A program made the position numbers and the translations under genes. A stretch of 64,000 nucleotides of DNA, taken from contig JAQPZY010001232.1 in assembly GCA_029931535.1 (NCBI GenBank), positions 1,612,001-1,676,000 on the forward strand, written 5' to 3'. Below the pieces are notes generated by a model. That model did not search any database, was not told the origin of the DNA, and saw nothing but the letters and a program-made list of their open reading frames with translations. The DNA comes from Margaritifera margaritifera (Eukaryota > Mollusca > Bivalvia > Unionida > Margaritiferidae). Each line of letters starts with the position of its first letter. Position 1 is the first letter of the stretch. Positions 40,528-52,940 of the stretch are shown one piece after another.

Positions 40528-41338
40528 TACACTTTCATACCTCTATCTGAATGATAATTGTTTAAACCTTGTCAGTAATCGAGTTTGAAGATACTTATAT
40601 TTTGAAGATGTACAAAAGATGAAAAAGATACTGACTATTTCCGCTTTCATAACAAAATCTCGATTTCAAAATAGTTGGAGCTCTTTAAACGTCTATTGAT
40701 TAAAAAAAGTAATTTATATTATTGTTCCTCCTTCTTGGGATATATTGGAGAATGAATAAGCTAACTTGATGGAATTGTAAAATCATTGATTTAAAAGGAA
40801 GTTAAACAGCCAACCGCCAGATTCCTTTTAGGTCCATGTTAAAACTACAAAGTAGCCCTAGGATTCTTTCGCTATGTTCTAAAATATTTTTAATATTTTT
40901 ATTAATTTTGATTTTAAAAAAATGCATGATGAACTGTGCAAATTTTGACCTGAGATGGTCTTTGTGGCGGAGGAAAACAGAGAATCTGGATGGACTATCC
41001 ACCAACATTTGATGGTGACAACATACTCTTACAAGTTCTGGAACTGTGAATCGAAACCGAAGCAGAAAGTTGCAAAGTAAGCTCTTTGTTCCTTCTATTA
41101 CCCTATCGCTAAATAGTATATCATTAACACTGGTTCAGATGTACAAACAGCTGGCGATATAAATTTAATTTCGTTTAAAATAGTCATGTGGGGAGAGACA
41201 CTTGGTGGTTAAGGAGGCATAAAAACCTCAGGTAGTCGAAATCCATTTACCACCCACCCTCATTAAAAAAAATGAATTTCTATGAATTTTCACTCATGAA
41301 GCGTTGATTTACATTTACTGTTCAGATATATCGTTTAT

Positions 41339-41794
41339 TTGATTGTTTGCTTATTTGTATTCTTTATTCCTAGTATACCAGTCAGTTATTATTATTTGAT
41401 TGTTTGCTTATTTATGTTCTTTATTCCTAGTATACCAGTCAGTTATTATTATTTGATTGTTTGCTTATTTGTGTCCTTTATTCCTAGTATACCAGTCAGT
41501 TATTATTATTTGATTGTTTGCTTATTTGTGTTCTTTATTCCTAATATACCAGTCAGTTATTATTATTTGATTGTTTGCTTATTTGTGTTCTTTATTCCCA
41601 GTATACCAGTCAGTTATTATTATTTGATTGTTTGCTTATTTGTGTTCTTTATTCCTACTATACCAGCCAGTTATTATTATTTGATTGTTTGCTTATTTGT
41701 ATTCTCTATTCCTAGTATACCAGTCAGTTATTATTATTTAATTGTTTGCTTACTTGTATTCTTTATTCCTAGTATACCAGTCAGTTATTATCTT
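41339..41794 (+). repeat. 57-bp minisatellite, eight copies
   Basis: Eight near-identical units each begin GATTGTTTGCTTATTTGT and end CCAGTCAGTTATTATTATTT. Because 57 is divisible by three, a hydrophobic open frame runs through all copies (a 19-residue repeat of the LIVCLFVFFIPSIPVSYYY type) and on into flanking sequence to 42097. Its 5' end is a TTG codon, not ATG. The matching place in units 1 and 4 has one GTTTGATTCT-like segment and no array. I call it a repeat expansion, not a protein. Confidence 0.92.
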
Positions 41795-41865
41795 AAATGT
41801 CATACAACAGGACTTTTCTTTCTCAGTCACCCTTTACTGATATTAACGGTTATTTATATATCACT

Positions 41866-42070
41866 TGAGCTTACATTGTGGAAACATATCTACCATCGAG
41901 TGATTGAAATCTCCTTAGAAACAGTTGTATATAGATCAGATGGATGTATATTGTGGAAACATCTCTACCATCTCATTCACGGAATCTCCTTGGAAAGAGT
42001 TGTAGATAGATCATTTGTACGTAGATTGTGGAACAATCTCTGCCATGTCATCGAAATCTATAATATGCAA
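41866..42070 (+). repeat. Degenerate tandem repeat, about 75 bp period
   Basis: Two to three copies of the ATTGTGGAAACATCTCTACC / GAAATCTCCTTGGAAA / GTAGATAGATCATTTGT type occur. It is homologous to the array at 2150-2450. Confidence 0.7.
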
Positions 42071-44687
42071 TTAGCAAAGAAATGCATTTTTTGTTAATTA
42101 AGATGTGTTCCTTATAAGTGTCCACGTGAAATTTGTTGCGATCCATGTAAAGAAATAAAAATGCTCAAAACTCATGGACCGCAAGAAATCAAACGCATTA
42201 CAAAATCATTTGGGAAATAAGATCTTTCGGCACGAAAAGTTTAATGTTTCTCGTTGAATTTCAAACGGTGGATGTTTGATGAATGGAAGGAGCGGAAATC
42301 TTTGAAATGTATCAATTAATCGAAATATTTAGGCCAACTGATTGCAGGCCATTTCTAAGAAACCCATGGGGAATTGATATTAAAATAACTAAGAAGGCTA
42401 TTGTGAAACGTATGTTAAAGCGTTTTCAAGAAGAAAGAAATAGTCACAAGGCGAAGTCCTCGTTGTTGCATAGTTGACATTATCTCAACAATCCGCCAGA
42501 ATTTAATCAGATAGTGCCATAATCTCAACATTGCTTCAATTTACTCACGTGATGCGATTTGAGTTTCAGATCCTCATGTTTACCATAGGCGAGCATTTGA
42601 AACTTTATTGGCATTTAGCGTGTAACTACCTTTTTCTATCATTGCTTATCCCCTTCTCTGACTGGGCGTTGGTCGGAAAGTCATCACATGCCAGTCAAAC
42701 AGTATGCGTGAATATAAGATATACAGTATATACAGTATGTTTTCTTTTCTTTTTTCTCTACAGTATATAGCATGCATTATGAGAGAAAGAGAGGACGGAC
42801 TACCACAATAATATGCACAAGTTCGATATCAAATAATGATACGATGTGACACTTCCGTTTAAAACGAAAAGATTGATTCTTGATATGTCTGTGTGTGTGT
42901 GCGTTCTTGTTTTTTTCTTTTTGCCTTGAAAAAGAATATAGTCTACAATGCTTTTTATTTGCTCTGGAAATAAGGCCATCGATGGCTTTCTTTCTCGAAC
43001 GCTTAAGGTTTCAAGGACGCTGAAAGTAGTTCCTACAGCGACTGGCATGAATAAGCGATGGTGACGTCAAAGACCCAGCTTTAAATCTGTTAATATTGAT
43101 TATGCCTATTTACACTTGTCACCCCTATACCTTAAATTTATAACGTTCCAGTACACCGTACCTGCATACTTTACATTTTGGTTTAATGGATGGGCATATA
43201 ATATAACAAACTAAGGTAGTAAAGTACGCGTATTTGTCGTATTTTTAGCAAAGGATATTTCTCAAGACTTGAACAGCTCAGTAGATGTCATTAGAAATCG
43301 ACTCGTTTTTCGAAAGAAGAAAATAGATCTAGTAATTCTGATATTAGCTAAATAAAATTGCATATTGCATATTGACAAGGTCCATCAAAGAACGCTATAG
43401 CGAAACTTTCTTTTAACATTGGGGATATTATGGTACAAGGTGTAAAAATCAGTCAAGTGTAAGAAACCTGAAATTCGGTGATTACGCATATGTTGACATT
43501 TAAAATGAGCTTATATATCTTCACTTTCGTGTCTCCGAGTCGTAATACAAGGATTGTTGTATACATCCCCCAAAAGGATGCTATTTTGTTCAATAAATGG
43601 TACTTTTTATTTTATATATGGATTCAGCAACTTAGAATATGATATGAAGATTAGAAGAAAAATAATTGTTTTTGTTCCTTTGTCACCAAAGAGAAATTCA
43701 AAGTCGAAGTGCATCAACCTCGGTAAGATTATAAGTTCTCTAGTAACTTTGTAACTCCGCAAATCAAACAACCTACCCTCCCTCCGTTCATATCGAGGCA
43801 ATATATGCCTATTTCAGTTCATATTTGACTGAAATTTTCGTTATGATTTATATATTTAAAAGGACCATTAATTTATATTTGTCATGGCTACAGAACGATT
43901 TGGAAAGGCCTATCTTTGTTCACTTCATAACCTGCATAATATTACTAAAGTGACACTAATGAATTTTAAATAATTCTTTATTCCGACAATTTTATTGTTG
44001 TATTAATGAATCATCGATAATATCACGGCATCAAACGTGCTATATTCAACGCTTTTTCTCACGTCTGACAAATTGTCTAAGAATGTGTTGCCATAAAGGA
44101 TGCTTCACATCTAGATAAGGTCTGATCATCATTTCTTCCTTCCTTCTTTTTCTTGTGTGAGAAAATTTTAAAAAGAGGGATAGAATCAAAAAAAGAAAAA
44201 AAAAGAAACAACTTTCAGCCACGTTTTGATGTTTCCGTATAAATAAGATCATACTATCCTTACCTCATCAGGCTAGCTTTTGCTGGTTTGACTCGCAGTA
44301 TTTGGCTACATCAGCTGTGCTCCGACATCAGAACTACATGTATCTTCTGAATACAGTTCATGCATTTCGTGCTTGAAAAACTCATTTCCATAGTTAATTG
44401 GTAGCAAATGTATGTACTTAATAATTATTTATGCTAGAATCACTAACAAATAAGGTTTGGTGGAGCACTCTGGAAAGGTTTTGAACCGTTGGGCTCAAGC
44501 ACTTCCCTAGTGCTGAAGAAAACGCTTGCATACAGTCAAGCAAGTATGATCCCATTTTAATATCATCTAATAAGTAATCACATGTTTGCTACCTTTTGTT
44601 TGCTTCCTTTCCTTTTTTAAACTATGTATATATAAAGTATGGCGATTGTCATCCAGTCCACTCGGCTTCCTAATTTAATAGAATTCA

Positions 44688-44689
44688 AC

Positions 44690-44779
<90 letters not shown>

Positions 44780-44785
44780 ATTGAT
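44688..44785. repeat. (ATTG)n tetranucleotide array
   Basis: About 24 copies of GATT with one G-for-A interruption. Units 2, 3 and 5 have only two to four copies at the same place, so the array expanded within unit 4. The reverse strand reads as an artificial NQSI repeat. Confidence 0.95.
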
Positions 44786-44842
44786 ATTTTGCAACAACCA
44801 ATGTCTTCTCTGGCTAGAAAGATTGCACGCATATCTGACATC

Positions 44843-44892
44843 ATCGAGAGTTCAAGGTGTCGTGGGCCACGATAACAGCCTTGACTCTCCAT
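44843..44892 (+). repeat. Conserved nested stem-loop, unit 4 copy
   Basis: The outer stem pairs ATCGAGAG...TCAAGG with CCTTGACTCTCCAT (one mismatch near the base), and the inner stem is TCGTGG/CCACGA. This is one of the two clearest copies. Confidence 0.7.
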
Positions 44893-46145
44893 TACACATT
44901 GATCAGACTTCTTGCTTGATGATAATTCTTTAAATCTTGTGAGTGAATGATTTAAGAGATATTATGTTGCAAGCATGTACACAAAATGAAACAAATTACT
45001 AACCAGTGATCAGTCTTCACTGCGTATGTATGTCAAAGTGGTTTTCCATCTGCCGTCGACGTTTTTCTCCAGGGTGGTTGTGGTATCTACTATTTCCTCT
45101 TTCATAAAATCTAGTTTTAAAATAGTCTGTAATATAATGTAAAAAAAAGATATTTCTATTCTCTTTCATTTATTTGAGGATATATTGGAAAACGAATGAA
45201 CTCACGTGATGGAACTGTAAAGTTATTTATGTAAAAGGTAAACAACCAGCTATCAAGGACTTTGGAGGTCCATGGTTAGACCATTAAATCTCTTGTAGCA
45301 TCCATTGGAGGTCCATGGTTAGACCATTAAATATCTTGTAGCATCCATTCGCTATGCTGTAAAACGTTTAAATAACATTTATTTAATTTGGATTTTAAAA
45401 CAATTTTACAAATGTTTCACGAACTCTCAAAGGAACAAATTTTGGTGTCATACGGTTTTTGTGGTAGAGGAAACCAGAGAACCCGGATGAACGAATCACC
45501 AACTAGGATGGGTGACAGTATATACTTACAAGATCCAGAGTAGCCCCTCCTCTCCCCCTCCCCCAATTAAAAAAAAAAACATATCAAGTAGACTCAATTT
45601 TCGAACATTAGACCCCTCCCTCACCGTACCCCTACCCCCCAAAAACAACAAAATTACAAGAAAAACAAAATCAGCTTGGCTCAATTTTTAGTCCGAAAGC
45701 ATTTTTGAGGAACATTACATTTAATCAGCACCATATAGCTCGGCTTATGCTGAAGTGCTGTCATATCATATACAGTCAGGAAGCGTTAATTTACATTTCT
45801 CGATTTATTGTTCGGATGAGTCTTTTATTTGATTCTGTTTTTTCTTCATTTTGTTTTTCTTTATTTTTTTTTTAGTTATACCCATAAAAGTTATTAGTTT
45901 AAGTGTCATACAACCCGACAGTTTTGCCTCCATCATCTCTAAATCACTTGTAACAGTTGTAGATAGATCATAAGTTTAACTGGGTTACAATATCCAAACT
46001 TTCCTTATAGACAATTATCAACTTACACTTTAAAACAAATTGATTTTGGTTTATCCATTTTTTCAAAAATATTTAGGACCGATGTGAAATACAAATTGGT
46101 TGGACAACAAGAGTCACACTGATAACAAGTATGCTAATGTGGATT

Positions 46146-49100
46146 TTTCGATGTTTCCAAGCCCCTATTACTGAATTTGATTCTAACACGTTTTATATCA
46201 GTTCTAATGCACTCACTTCTTATAATACCTATGTAAAACTATCCTCTGGAACTAGAGATGGGAACGTAGGATAGGAACGAGTGATATAATCACTCCCTGA
46301 ATGTGCAAAACTTGGATAGTTTTTATTTATATTAAAATTCCTTATCGAAACATATTTATAGTCAAAAATACCGAAGCGGTAGATACCATAATTTATGCTC
46401 ATTTTATCTCTTGTGCAAACTTTATACCTGTGACCAAAATCGCACCTTCTTCTGTTTTCTATCCTCTTTTATCGAAAGTATGTTTAAAAACTTCATAAAC
46501 TCCATCAAAAGTACAGAAAGTTCAGGAAAATCTGATTTTTTTTTAAAATTATTTTTTTATTTTCTTATAGGGATGAATCTAATAAGCATTAGCAAATGTT
46601 GGTGATTGGTCGACTAACGCGTATTCGTTTGGTATAGAAAGTAAATTTTGTTTGTGTGTGAGTCCATACTGTATTGTCCGCCGTAGTATTGAAACAGTTT
46701 CTTCCTCCATTGTGTGGCCTCTTTCCATAAATTAGAATTACACATGAAAAAGCTTTACTCTTTCTCTTTCCAAACGAAACCAGTCTTACACACTTATCAT
46801 TCATTGTTTTCTATCCTCTTCTCCGTATAATTTTGTTTTTAGTAAGCAATCATGAATAATTGAAAAGTATTTCTTTCTAATTACGTGATTCCCTTGTAAC
46901 ATTTGCTATGAAATAACAACACATTTGAAGACCAATATTTTTTGTTTTCTTTTTTAACAAACACAATAAGAGTTACAAAGTTTACAGTCAAAATACAACA
47001 AAAACTTTAACCGTTTTCTATATCGAATACATTAAGTACATATTCAATTACCTTACCTTTGCAAACCAAGTTGACTTATTAGTTTATTATATTGCTATAA
47101 ATATATTGCTCTAAAAAGGGAGAGATCTGATGGATGCGCTTGCTTGTCCAAGAAGTGTCCTTCACTCTCTGAATAAGGACTCTGGAGCTATCTCCTCCAA
47201 CGTCCTATTAAGCATATTTTTTAAATTAAAAGTCTTATGTCTCATTCAAAATGATAGTGAAATAGATACACAGAAAACAGAAGATTTGTGGTTAACAAGG
47301 GTAAATGCACAATGTGTAACGGTGATGATATAGTAGCGAAAAGGATATGATAAGGTGTTTTCAACCACTGAAAAAGAATTGTCTGGTGTCTGTAACCTTG
47401 CTTTGGTACAAAACACAGTTGAATGTTTATCTTCAAGTTGCAAAGATTTCTTCTAAAGTGAAAAAGTACCTATCTGCTTACAAATATACGAGAGAGTTCA
47501 GGTTGAAGTTGAAAGCTGTTAGAATATCATCCGTTTTTGTTCCCCACATGTACAGGAAAAGCTAAATTGCCCATTTCTGTACGTCCAGCAAAACTCTTTC
47601 AAGTGTTATGAGTTGATTCAAGATTGTTTCTGTTTTGTTTATCCTTGTAAAATATCACACTTGAGTCTTTGTGTAATAATATTTTTATTATTAATTGATT
47701 TTGCCGAAAGTAAGCTTTCTCTACGATTTTCAAATCAAATTGTAGTGCCACCCAATTGCTGCCGGCATATATATATACACACAAACTTTGTTGTTGGTTT
47801 TTTTTTGTTTTGTTTCTTCTTTAATTTTTTTATTAGTTATCTTGCTACCTGCAATTTATCAGTTAATCGGTCAAATTCATCCTAAATGGGTTCTTGCATA
47901 GTTGGAAGAGATGTAATATCTTGACTTTGAACCGTCATAAAAATGTGATAATAATTGGCGGGAGACGGGGCATGGCGGGGAAGGGGTATTTAAACTAGCA
48001 GCAAACGACATACTACCCAAAAGTGCTTCAGTAGTATATATCTGAATATAGCACTGTGGATAAAAGGCATTCAGACGCATTCGTGCATGTGAACACCTTT
48101 GCAAAATGCATTATGATCATAATTTCCACCTCTAAGTCATATCTACAAAAGGTACGCCATGCTATGTGTCGCAAGGCATGTAGTAATCTCCGTAAAATAT
48201 TACGTATGTGGCTGCAAGTTAAATTTTGCGACATACATTTTTTCTTTCGTTTTTTAACAGTAATGTTTTAAAGGGGAAGCTAACTAAATATCTTATTCCC
48301 CTTTCAGACAGAACTACAGTATACTAATTTATCCGCTAAATTTTGTATCATCCTCGATAAAGTCCTGGTTTAGCTCCTTGAGATTTTTGGCTCAATCCCG
48401 TTATCAAAGATTCGCTGAGGAACAGACGACGTGAAAGCTGGCATGCGGTTGGAAATGCAGTTTTCCAGTGTATGAACAACATATCAAAAGGTCAATACAA
48501 AATGGCATTTAATAATTGGATAATCAGACTGAGACAGTGTGCAGAGGTTGATGGGGAGTACTGTAAGAGGATTGCATTGACGTACTGTTCACTAATAAAG
48601 AACTTTGTTGTACAGCTCACTAATATTCAGAACTTTTTAAATGCCCCTCGTATAGGTATGTGAGTATGTGCGTAAAAGACATGGTGTGCCAAGGATGACT
48701 AAGATTTTCTTTGTCTTATGTACTTTCATAAATATGCTGTCGTGGAGAAGGAATGAGTCTTAGACTATTATAAACAAGTCAATCTCACATTTAATTTCAA
48801 ATCCTTATTGTTTGTTTTCGCTAACTAACTAATTAACCGTGTTTGATATGTTTGCTACAGCTGTCTAAACAGATGTTTGCTTTAATCACTGCAATTCTAT
48901 ATATTCACTACACATTAAAACATTTGTTTACTTATCGATATCTTTCATACGGAGTATTAATTGTAATTTCAGATATAAACTTTATTTGTATCTCCATCTG
49001 GATAGCTAAAGATTTAACGAGAATAACTATCTTTACTTGCATGCATATTACGTAATTGTAGCACTTTGTAATTTAAAATCATTCTTTTTTCCAAGAAGTT

Positions 49101-49489
49101 TGCATATGCATGAATCACTAATCATATCTTACACTTGAATGCTGGCAGACTTATTTAAATGAGTGTCATAAAAGTGTATTAAGTATGACTGACGTGTTTG
49201 TAAACGTTCATTAGAAAAGATTTTCCAGCTGGCCAAGGTCTTAACCTACTTTTTTATATTCCGTGTTTTCGCGTAATCTTTTGTGAAGTATACACACGGC
49301 AAAAATGGCAAGATGTGCGTGACTCTTACAGATCCGTTTTCCAGCCACAAATTGCTACTGAGAAAAAGGAAAGCAATATATATATAAGTAAAAGGGCGAG
49401 CGATTTTTGTCCCCTTTTGTCCCGGCTCTTGCTCTCTACGGGAATTTGACATATGTGGGCTACTCTGACTATCGTTGGGAAGTTAACAT
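46146..49489. other. Unrecognised spacer between units 4 and 5
   Basis: About 3.3 kb with no match to the repeat units and no intact gene. Several 60-90 residue open frames occur on both strands; none carries a domain I recognise, apart from the weak candidate at 48418-48590. Some stretches (47130-47560) have fairly ordinary protein-like composition but no identifiable family. Confidence 0.45.
48418..48590 (+). pseudogene. Possible C-terminal scrap of a mariner-type transposase
   Basis: In one frame, VGNAVFQCMNNISKGQYKM runs into AFNNWIIRLRQCAEVDGEYC. The pattern AF-x2-W-x2-R-x3-C-x3-G-x-Y resembles the extreme C-terminus of mariner transposases, where a conserved arginine, cysteine and GEYF-like motif end the protein. 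Nothing upstream (DDE residues, SPDL-like motif) could be found, so the assignment rests on about 40 residues and is weak. It could equally be chance or another family. Confidence 0.25.
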
Positions 49490-50675
49490 TATAATAAATG
49501 TTTTCTCTCACGTCTGATAAATTTTCTAAGAATATGTTGCCATAAAAGATGTTTCAGATCAAGATAAGTTGTTAGCTTCCTTTCTTCTTTCCTTCTTATT
49601 CTTGTGCGAGAAAGTTTACAAAAGAGGGACAGATAAAATCATTCAGTCACATTTTATTGTTTCCTCATAAGGAAGATCATAATATCCTTAGCTGATCAGG
49701 CTGACTTTTGCTGGTTTGACCCGCAGTATTCTGCTACATCAGCTGTGCTCCTTCATCCGAACTGCGTGTGTCTTTTGAATACAGTCCATGCATTTCATGT
49801 TTGAAAAACTCATTTTCTTTGTTAATTGGTATAAAATGTATGTACTTAATAATTATTTATGCTAGGATCACTAACAAATATGGTTTGTTGGAGCACTCGG
49901 GAAAGGTTTTGAACCAATGGGCTATAGCATACGCTTGCATACAGCCAAGTGTGTATGATCCCATTTTAATATCATCTAATAAGTATTCACATGTTTTGCT
50001 GCCTTTTGTTTGCTTCCTTTTCTTTTTAAACTACGTAGGTATGACGATTCCCATCCAGTCCACTCTTCTTCTTAGTCTAATAGAATTGAACTAGTTGATT
50101 GATCGATTGATATTTTTCAAAAGCCAATGTCTTCTCTGGCTAGAAAGACGACACGGATATCTCACGCCATCGAGAGTTCAAAGTGTCGTGAGCCACGATA
50201 ACACCTTGACTCTCGATTACACTTCCATCAGACCTCTTGCTCAATGAAAATTCTTTAAATCTCGTCAGTAAATGATTTAAGAAACATTTTGTTGTGTGCA
50301 TGCACACAAACTGAAACAATTTACTGACCAGTTATCAATTTTCACTGTCTATGTATGTCAAAATGGTTTTTCATCTACAGTTGAAGTTTTTGTTTTCGAA
50401 GAGGATAGGGGTATCTATTATTTTCGTTTTCGTAAAATCTCGATTTAAAATAGTCTGTAATAGAATGAAAAAAAAAATTTCGATTTTCTTTCATCTATTT
50501 GAATACATATTTTATAACCAATAAAATGTAAAGTTATTTATGTAAAAGAAAGTTTAACAACCAGCTATCAGAATCTTTGAAGGTCTAGAGTTAGATCATG
50601 AAATCTCTTGTTGCATCCATTCACTATGCTGTAAAATGTTTAGACAATATTTATCTAGTTTGGATTTTAAAACAA
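49490..50675 (+). repeat. Unit 5, partial block A
   Basis: It begins within block A at a CTCACGTCTGATAAATTTTC segment (matching 44060 in unit 4 and 27177 in unit 2) and runs to TTGGATTTTAAAACAA. At that point the inverted block B starts abruptly. It carries the conserved stem-loop and only a few GATT copies. Confidence 0.82.
50169..50217 (+). repeat. Conserved nested stem-loop, unit 5 copy
   Basis: The outer stem is ATCGAGAG/CTCTCGAT and the inner stem TCGTG/CCACGA. It keeps the outer pairing fully, despite substitutions elsewhere in the copy. Confidence 0.7.
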
Positions 50676-51479
50676 GCTGATATGGGTGTCTTGTTGTCTA
50701 ATCAATCTAAATTAAATAATCGCCAATTATCTTATTAGTCTGATATTCTAAACAAAATATTCTCACTTAACATTTTGGTTTATTCCATACATTGTATTTA
50801 CAAAAAAATGTAGGTGGTATCAAAATACTAATTCATGTTAGAGTTCAAAACTGGAACGTGTATGTCAATTTTATGCGAAATATGAAATGTATACTAATTC
50901 TTTCTCCCTATTCAGGATTAATTATCCGTTAAAGGTCTTTAAAAGAACAGCATAACAGCAATAAAAATTCATGATTTTGCATATTAGGCATTAAACACGT
51001 TTATATCACATTCATCTTCACACACGACAGAATAGTTTTATGTCTTGGGGTAGATGGAATACAAAGGACACGACATCCGAGTTTGAAAATCTGATTACTC
51101 ATAAACCTAATTTCTATCTCTCAACAAAGCATGAATATAAAATAAACCACATGCCTGTGTTAAAAGTCTGCCCGATTTACGGTATTTGACCAATCGACGA
51201 TACCACTAACCTGTCAGTCCAACTGTGATGTATTGAACATTACAAAGAAACGTTGACCAAATAGGTAGCAGTCATCACATACACTCGTCTGCAGGCAAAG
51301 CTTGTTGGTGCTTGGTTCTGATGCGTCAAGACCTAAATGATTTCACTACATCAGATTTATCCAAATTAAAATATTCATAACTTAATTAATTATTCATCCG
51401 TTTTTCATTAGAGTCTTTGAATATCTTAAAATTTCATAATGATTTATATTATATTTTCGATAGTCTAAAGAATGCCTCG

Positions 51480-51568
<89 letters not shown>

Positions 51569-52940
51569 ATGTGTGTGTGTGTGTATGGGTCCTAATTATT
51601 AAAACATATTATATAAATCAAAATCAATTTGTTGTGACGTGTAAGGTGATAAATGTCTATAAAGAAACCACTGTAATTTTATTTTTGAAAGTTTGGAAAT
51701 TTTACACCAATTAAACTATCTCAATGAATTACCCGTTGTATTCAAAATGTATGAATTTTAACTCAGATTGTGCGATTTACATCTCCAAATAGCTTACAGT
51801 GGGGAAAGGCATTTAGATGGCATATATGAATGTCTTGTATCCATATTCTCATAAAAGAAATACATCTAACGTCAAACTACGATAAACGAAATAGTGGAAT
51901 TTACAATTCTATGTCTTGAAACACAGACAGGGAACCATATTCGATGTTTGCAAAAGAGTCTGAAATTACTTGTAAACATCCCAAATGAGAACCATGTGAT
52001 TTCATTTCAACAAACTATTTGAGTTTCCAGGTACCACTGTCTGTAGAGAGAGTGTAAAACCATTTTTGTAATAATATCATGCATAAAATTTTCCACCCGT
52101 ACAGCTAATAAGTTGTAACATCATTATTTTTTTCTCGTAAATCTGACATATTCATAAGCTCCTGATCATATTACAGAACTTAGCAGCATGGAAACATCGT
52201 ATAATCCACATTATTATAATTGCCCCACATTATCATACATGTCATCAGTGTGACTTTAACACATGTTAAACAGAACGAAAGTGTAATTATTAGTTAAAGA
52301 TGTATTCCAAGAAATGAAGCTAGACGGATGGCAAAGAAAGATTCAGATTAACCATAGCTTAATAAAGTATCTTTTTCGCATTACACTGATATCAAATCAG
52401 TAAGACACGGAGCTGTTCTTTGTATACTTTATTATCAATTGCAAACAACTTAAACGATATTGTTGAATACACGTTTGTCGCTAAACCTAAATGAAATAGG
52501 CATACTAGATAAACCGATCTTTGATGTGGTTGAAACCAAGGTTGGATGTTTGCGGCTTTAAGAATGAGTATGTTCTGACCTTTAGTTCGTGTTTGAAAAC
52601 ATATTCATTTTTAAAGGCAAACACAAGAATCAAAACATATGTTGTTGTTTTTTTCTAAATTAAACTGTTACATCATGTCATCAATTGATATTGAACATTT
52701 GTGATGATACACTTTTAAATATATTTGTGTATATTATTGAAGATAATTAGTCTCTCTCTTTCATTTACTCTCTCTCTCATCATAATATACATAACCCTGT
52801 AAAAACACGATGTACTAGTATCTTATATTCACTCGCACTGTACGACTGTCATGTGATGACTTTCTGACCCACAGTCTGTGAATGCAAAGGACAAACAATT
52901 AAAGAAAAGTTGCTATATATAGCTACCGAAATGTCCATGT
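50676..52940 (-). repeat. Unit 5, inverted block B
   Basis: The sequence is the reverse complement of unit 1 from about 5690 back to 2930. In order it shows the ACACGACAGAATAGTTTTATG segment (51023), a single copy of the 166-bp segment (about 51170-51330), a (TA)n(TG)n tract, AGCTCCTGATCATATTACAG (52159), GAAATGAAGCTAGACGG (52310) and TGACTTTCTGACCCACAG (52857). Blocks A and C on either side are in normal orientation, so this is a local inversion of about 2.3 kb. Confidence 0.9.
51483..51586. repeat. Compound (TA)n(TG)n microsatellite
   Basis: A TA tract to about 51546 is followed by an interrupted TG tract. It sits at the place of the unit 1 TA tracts near 4439-4725. Confidence 0.95.

Larger units (their letters stand above)
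42935..46145 (+). repeat. Unit 4: block A plus rearranged scraps of block B
   Basis: It starts with ACAATGCTTTTTATTTGCTC directly after the unit 3 block B sequence, and follows block A to about 45970 (ACTTGTAACAGTTGTAGATAG). From there the sequence jumps to the equivalent of unit 1 4095-4215 and then to 3590-3655, in reversed order relative to unit 1. A 50-bp direct repeat (GGAGGTCCATGGTTAGACC at 45264 and 45307) is local to this copy. Coding capacity is not evident. Confidence 0.82.

Noticed and set aside
41339..41794. CRISPR-like array
   Set aside because: The 57-bp units are contiguous with no unique spacers, and the genome is eukaryotic. The 166-bp and 233-bp duplications also have only two copies without spacers.
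41339..42097. 252-residue hydrophobic open frame as a membrane protein gene
   Set aside because: It is produced by a 57-bp minisatellite whose length is a multiple of three, begins at TTG, and has no counterpart in the sister units.
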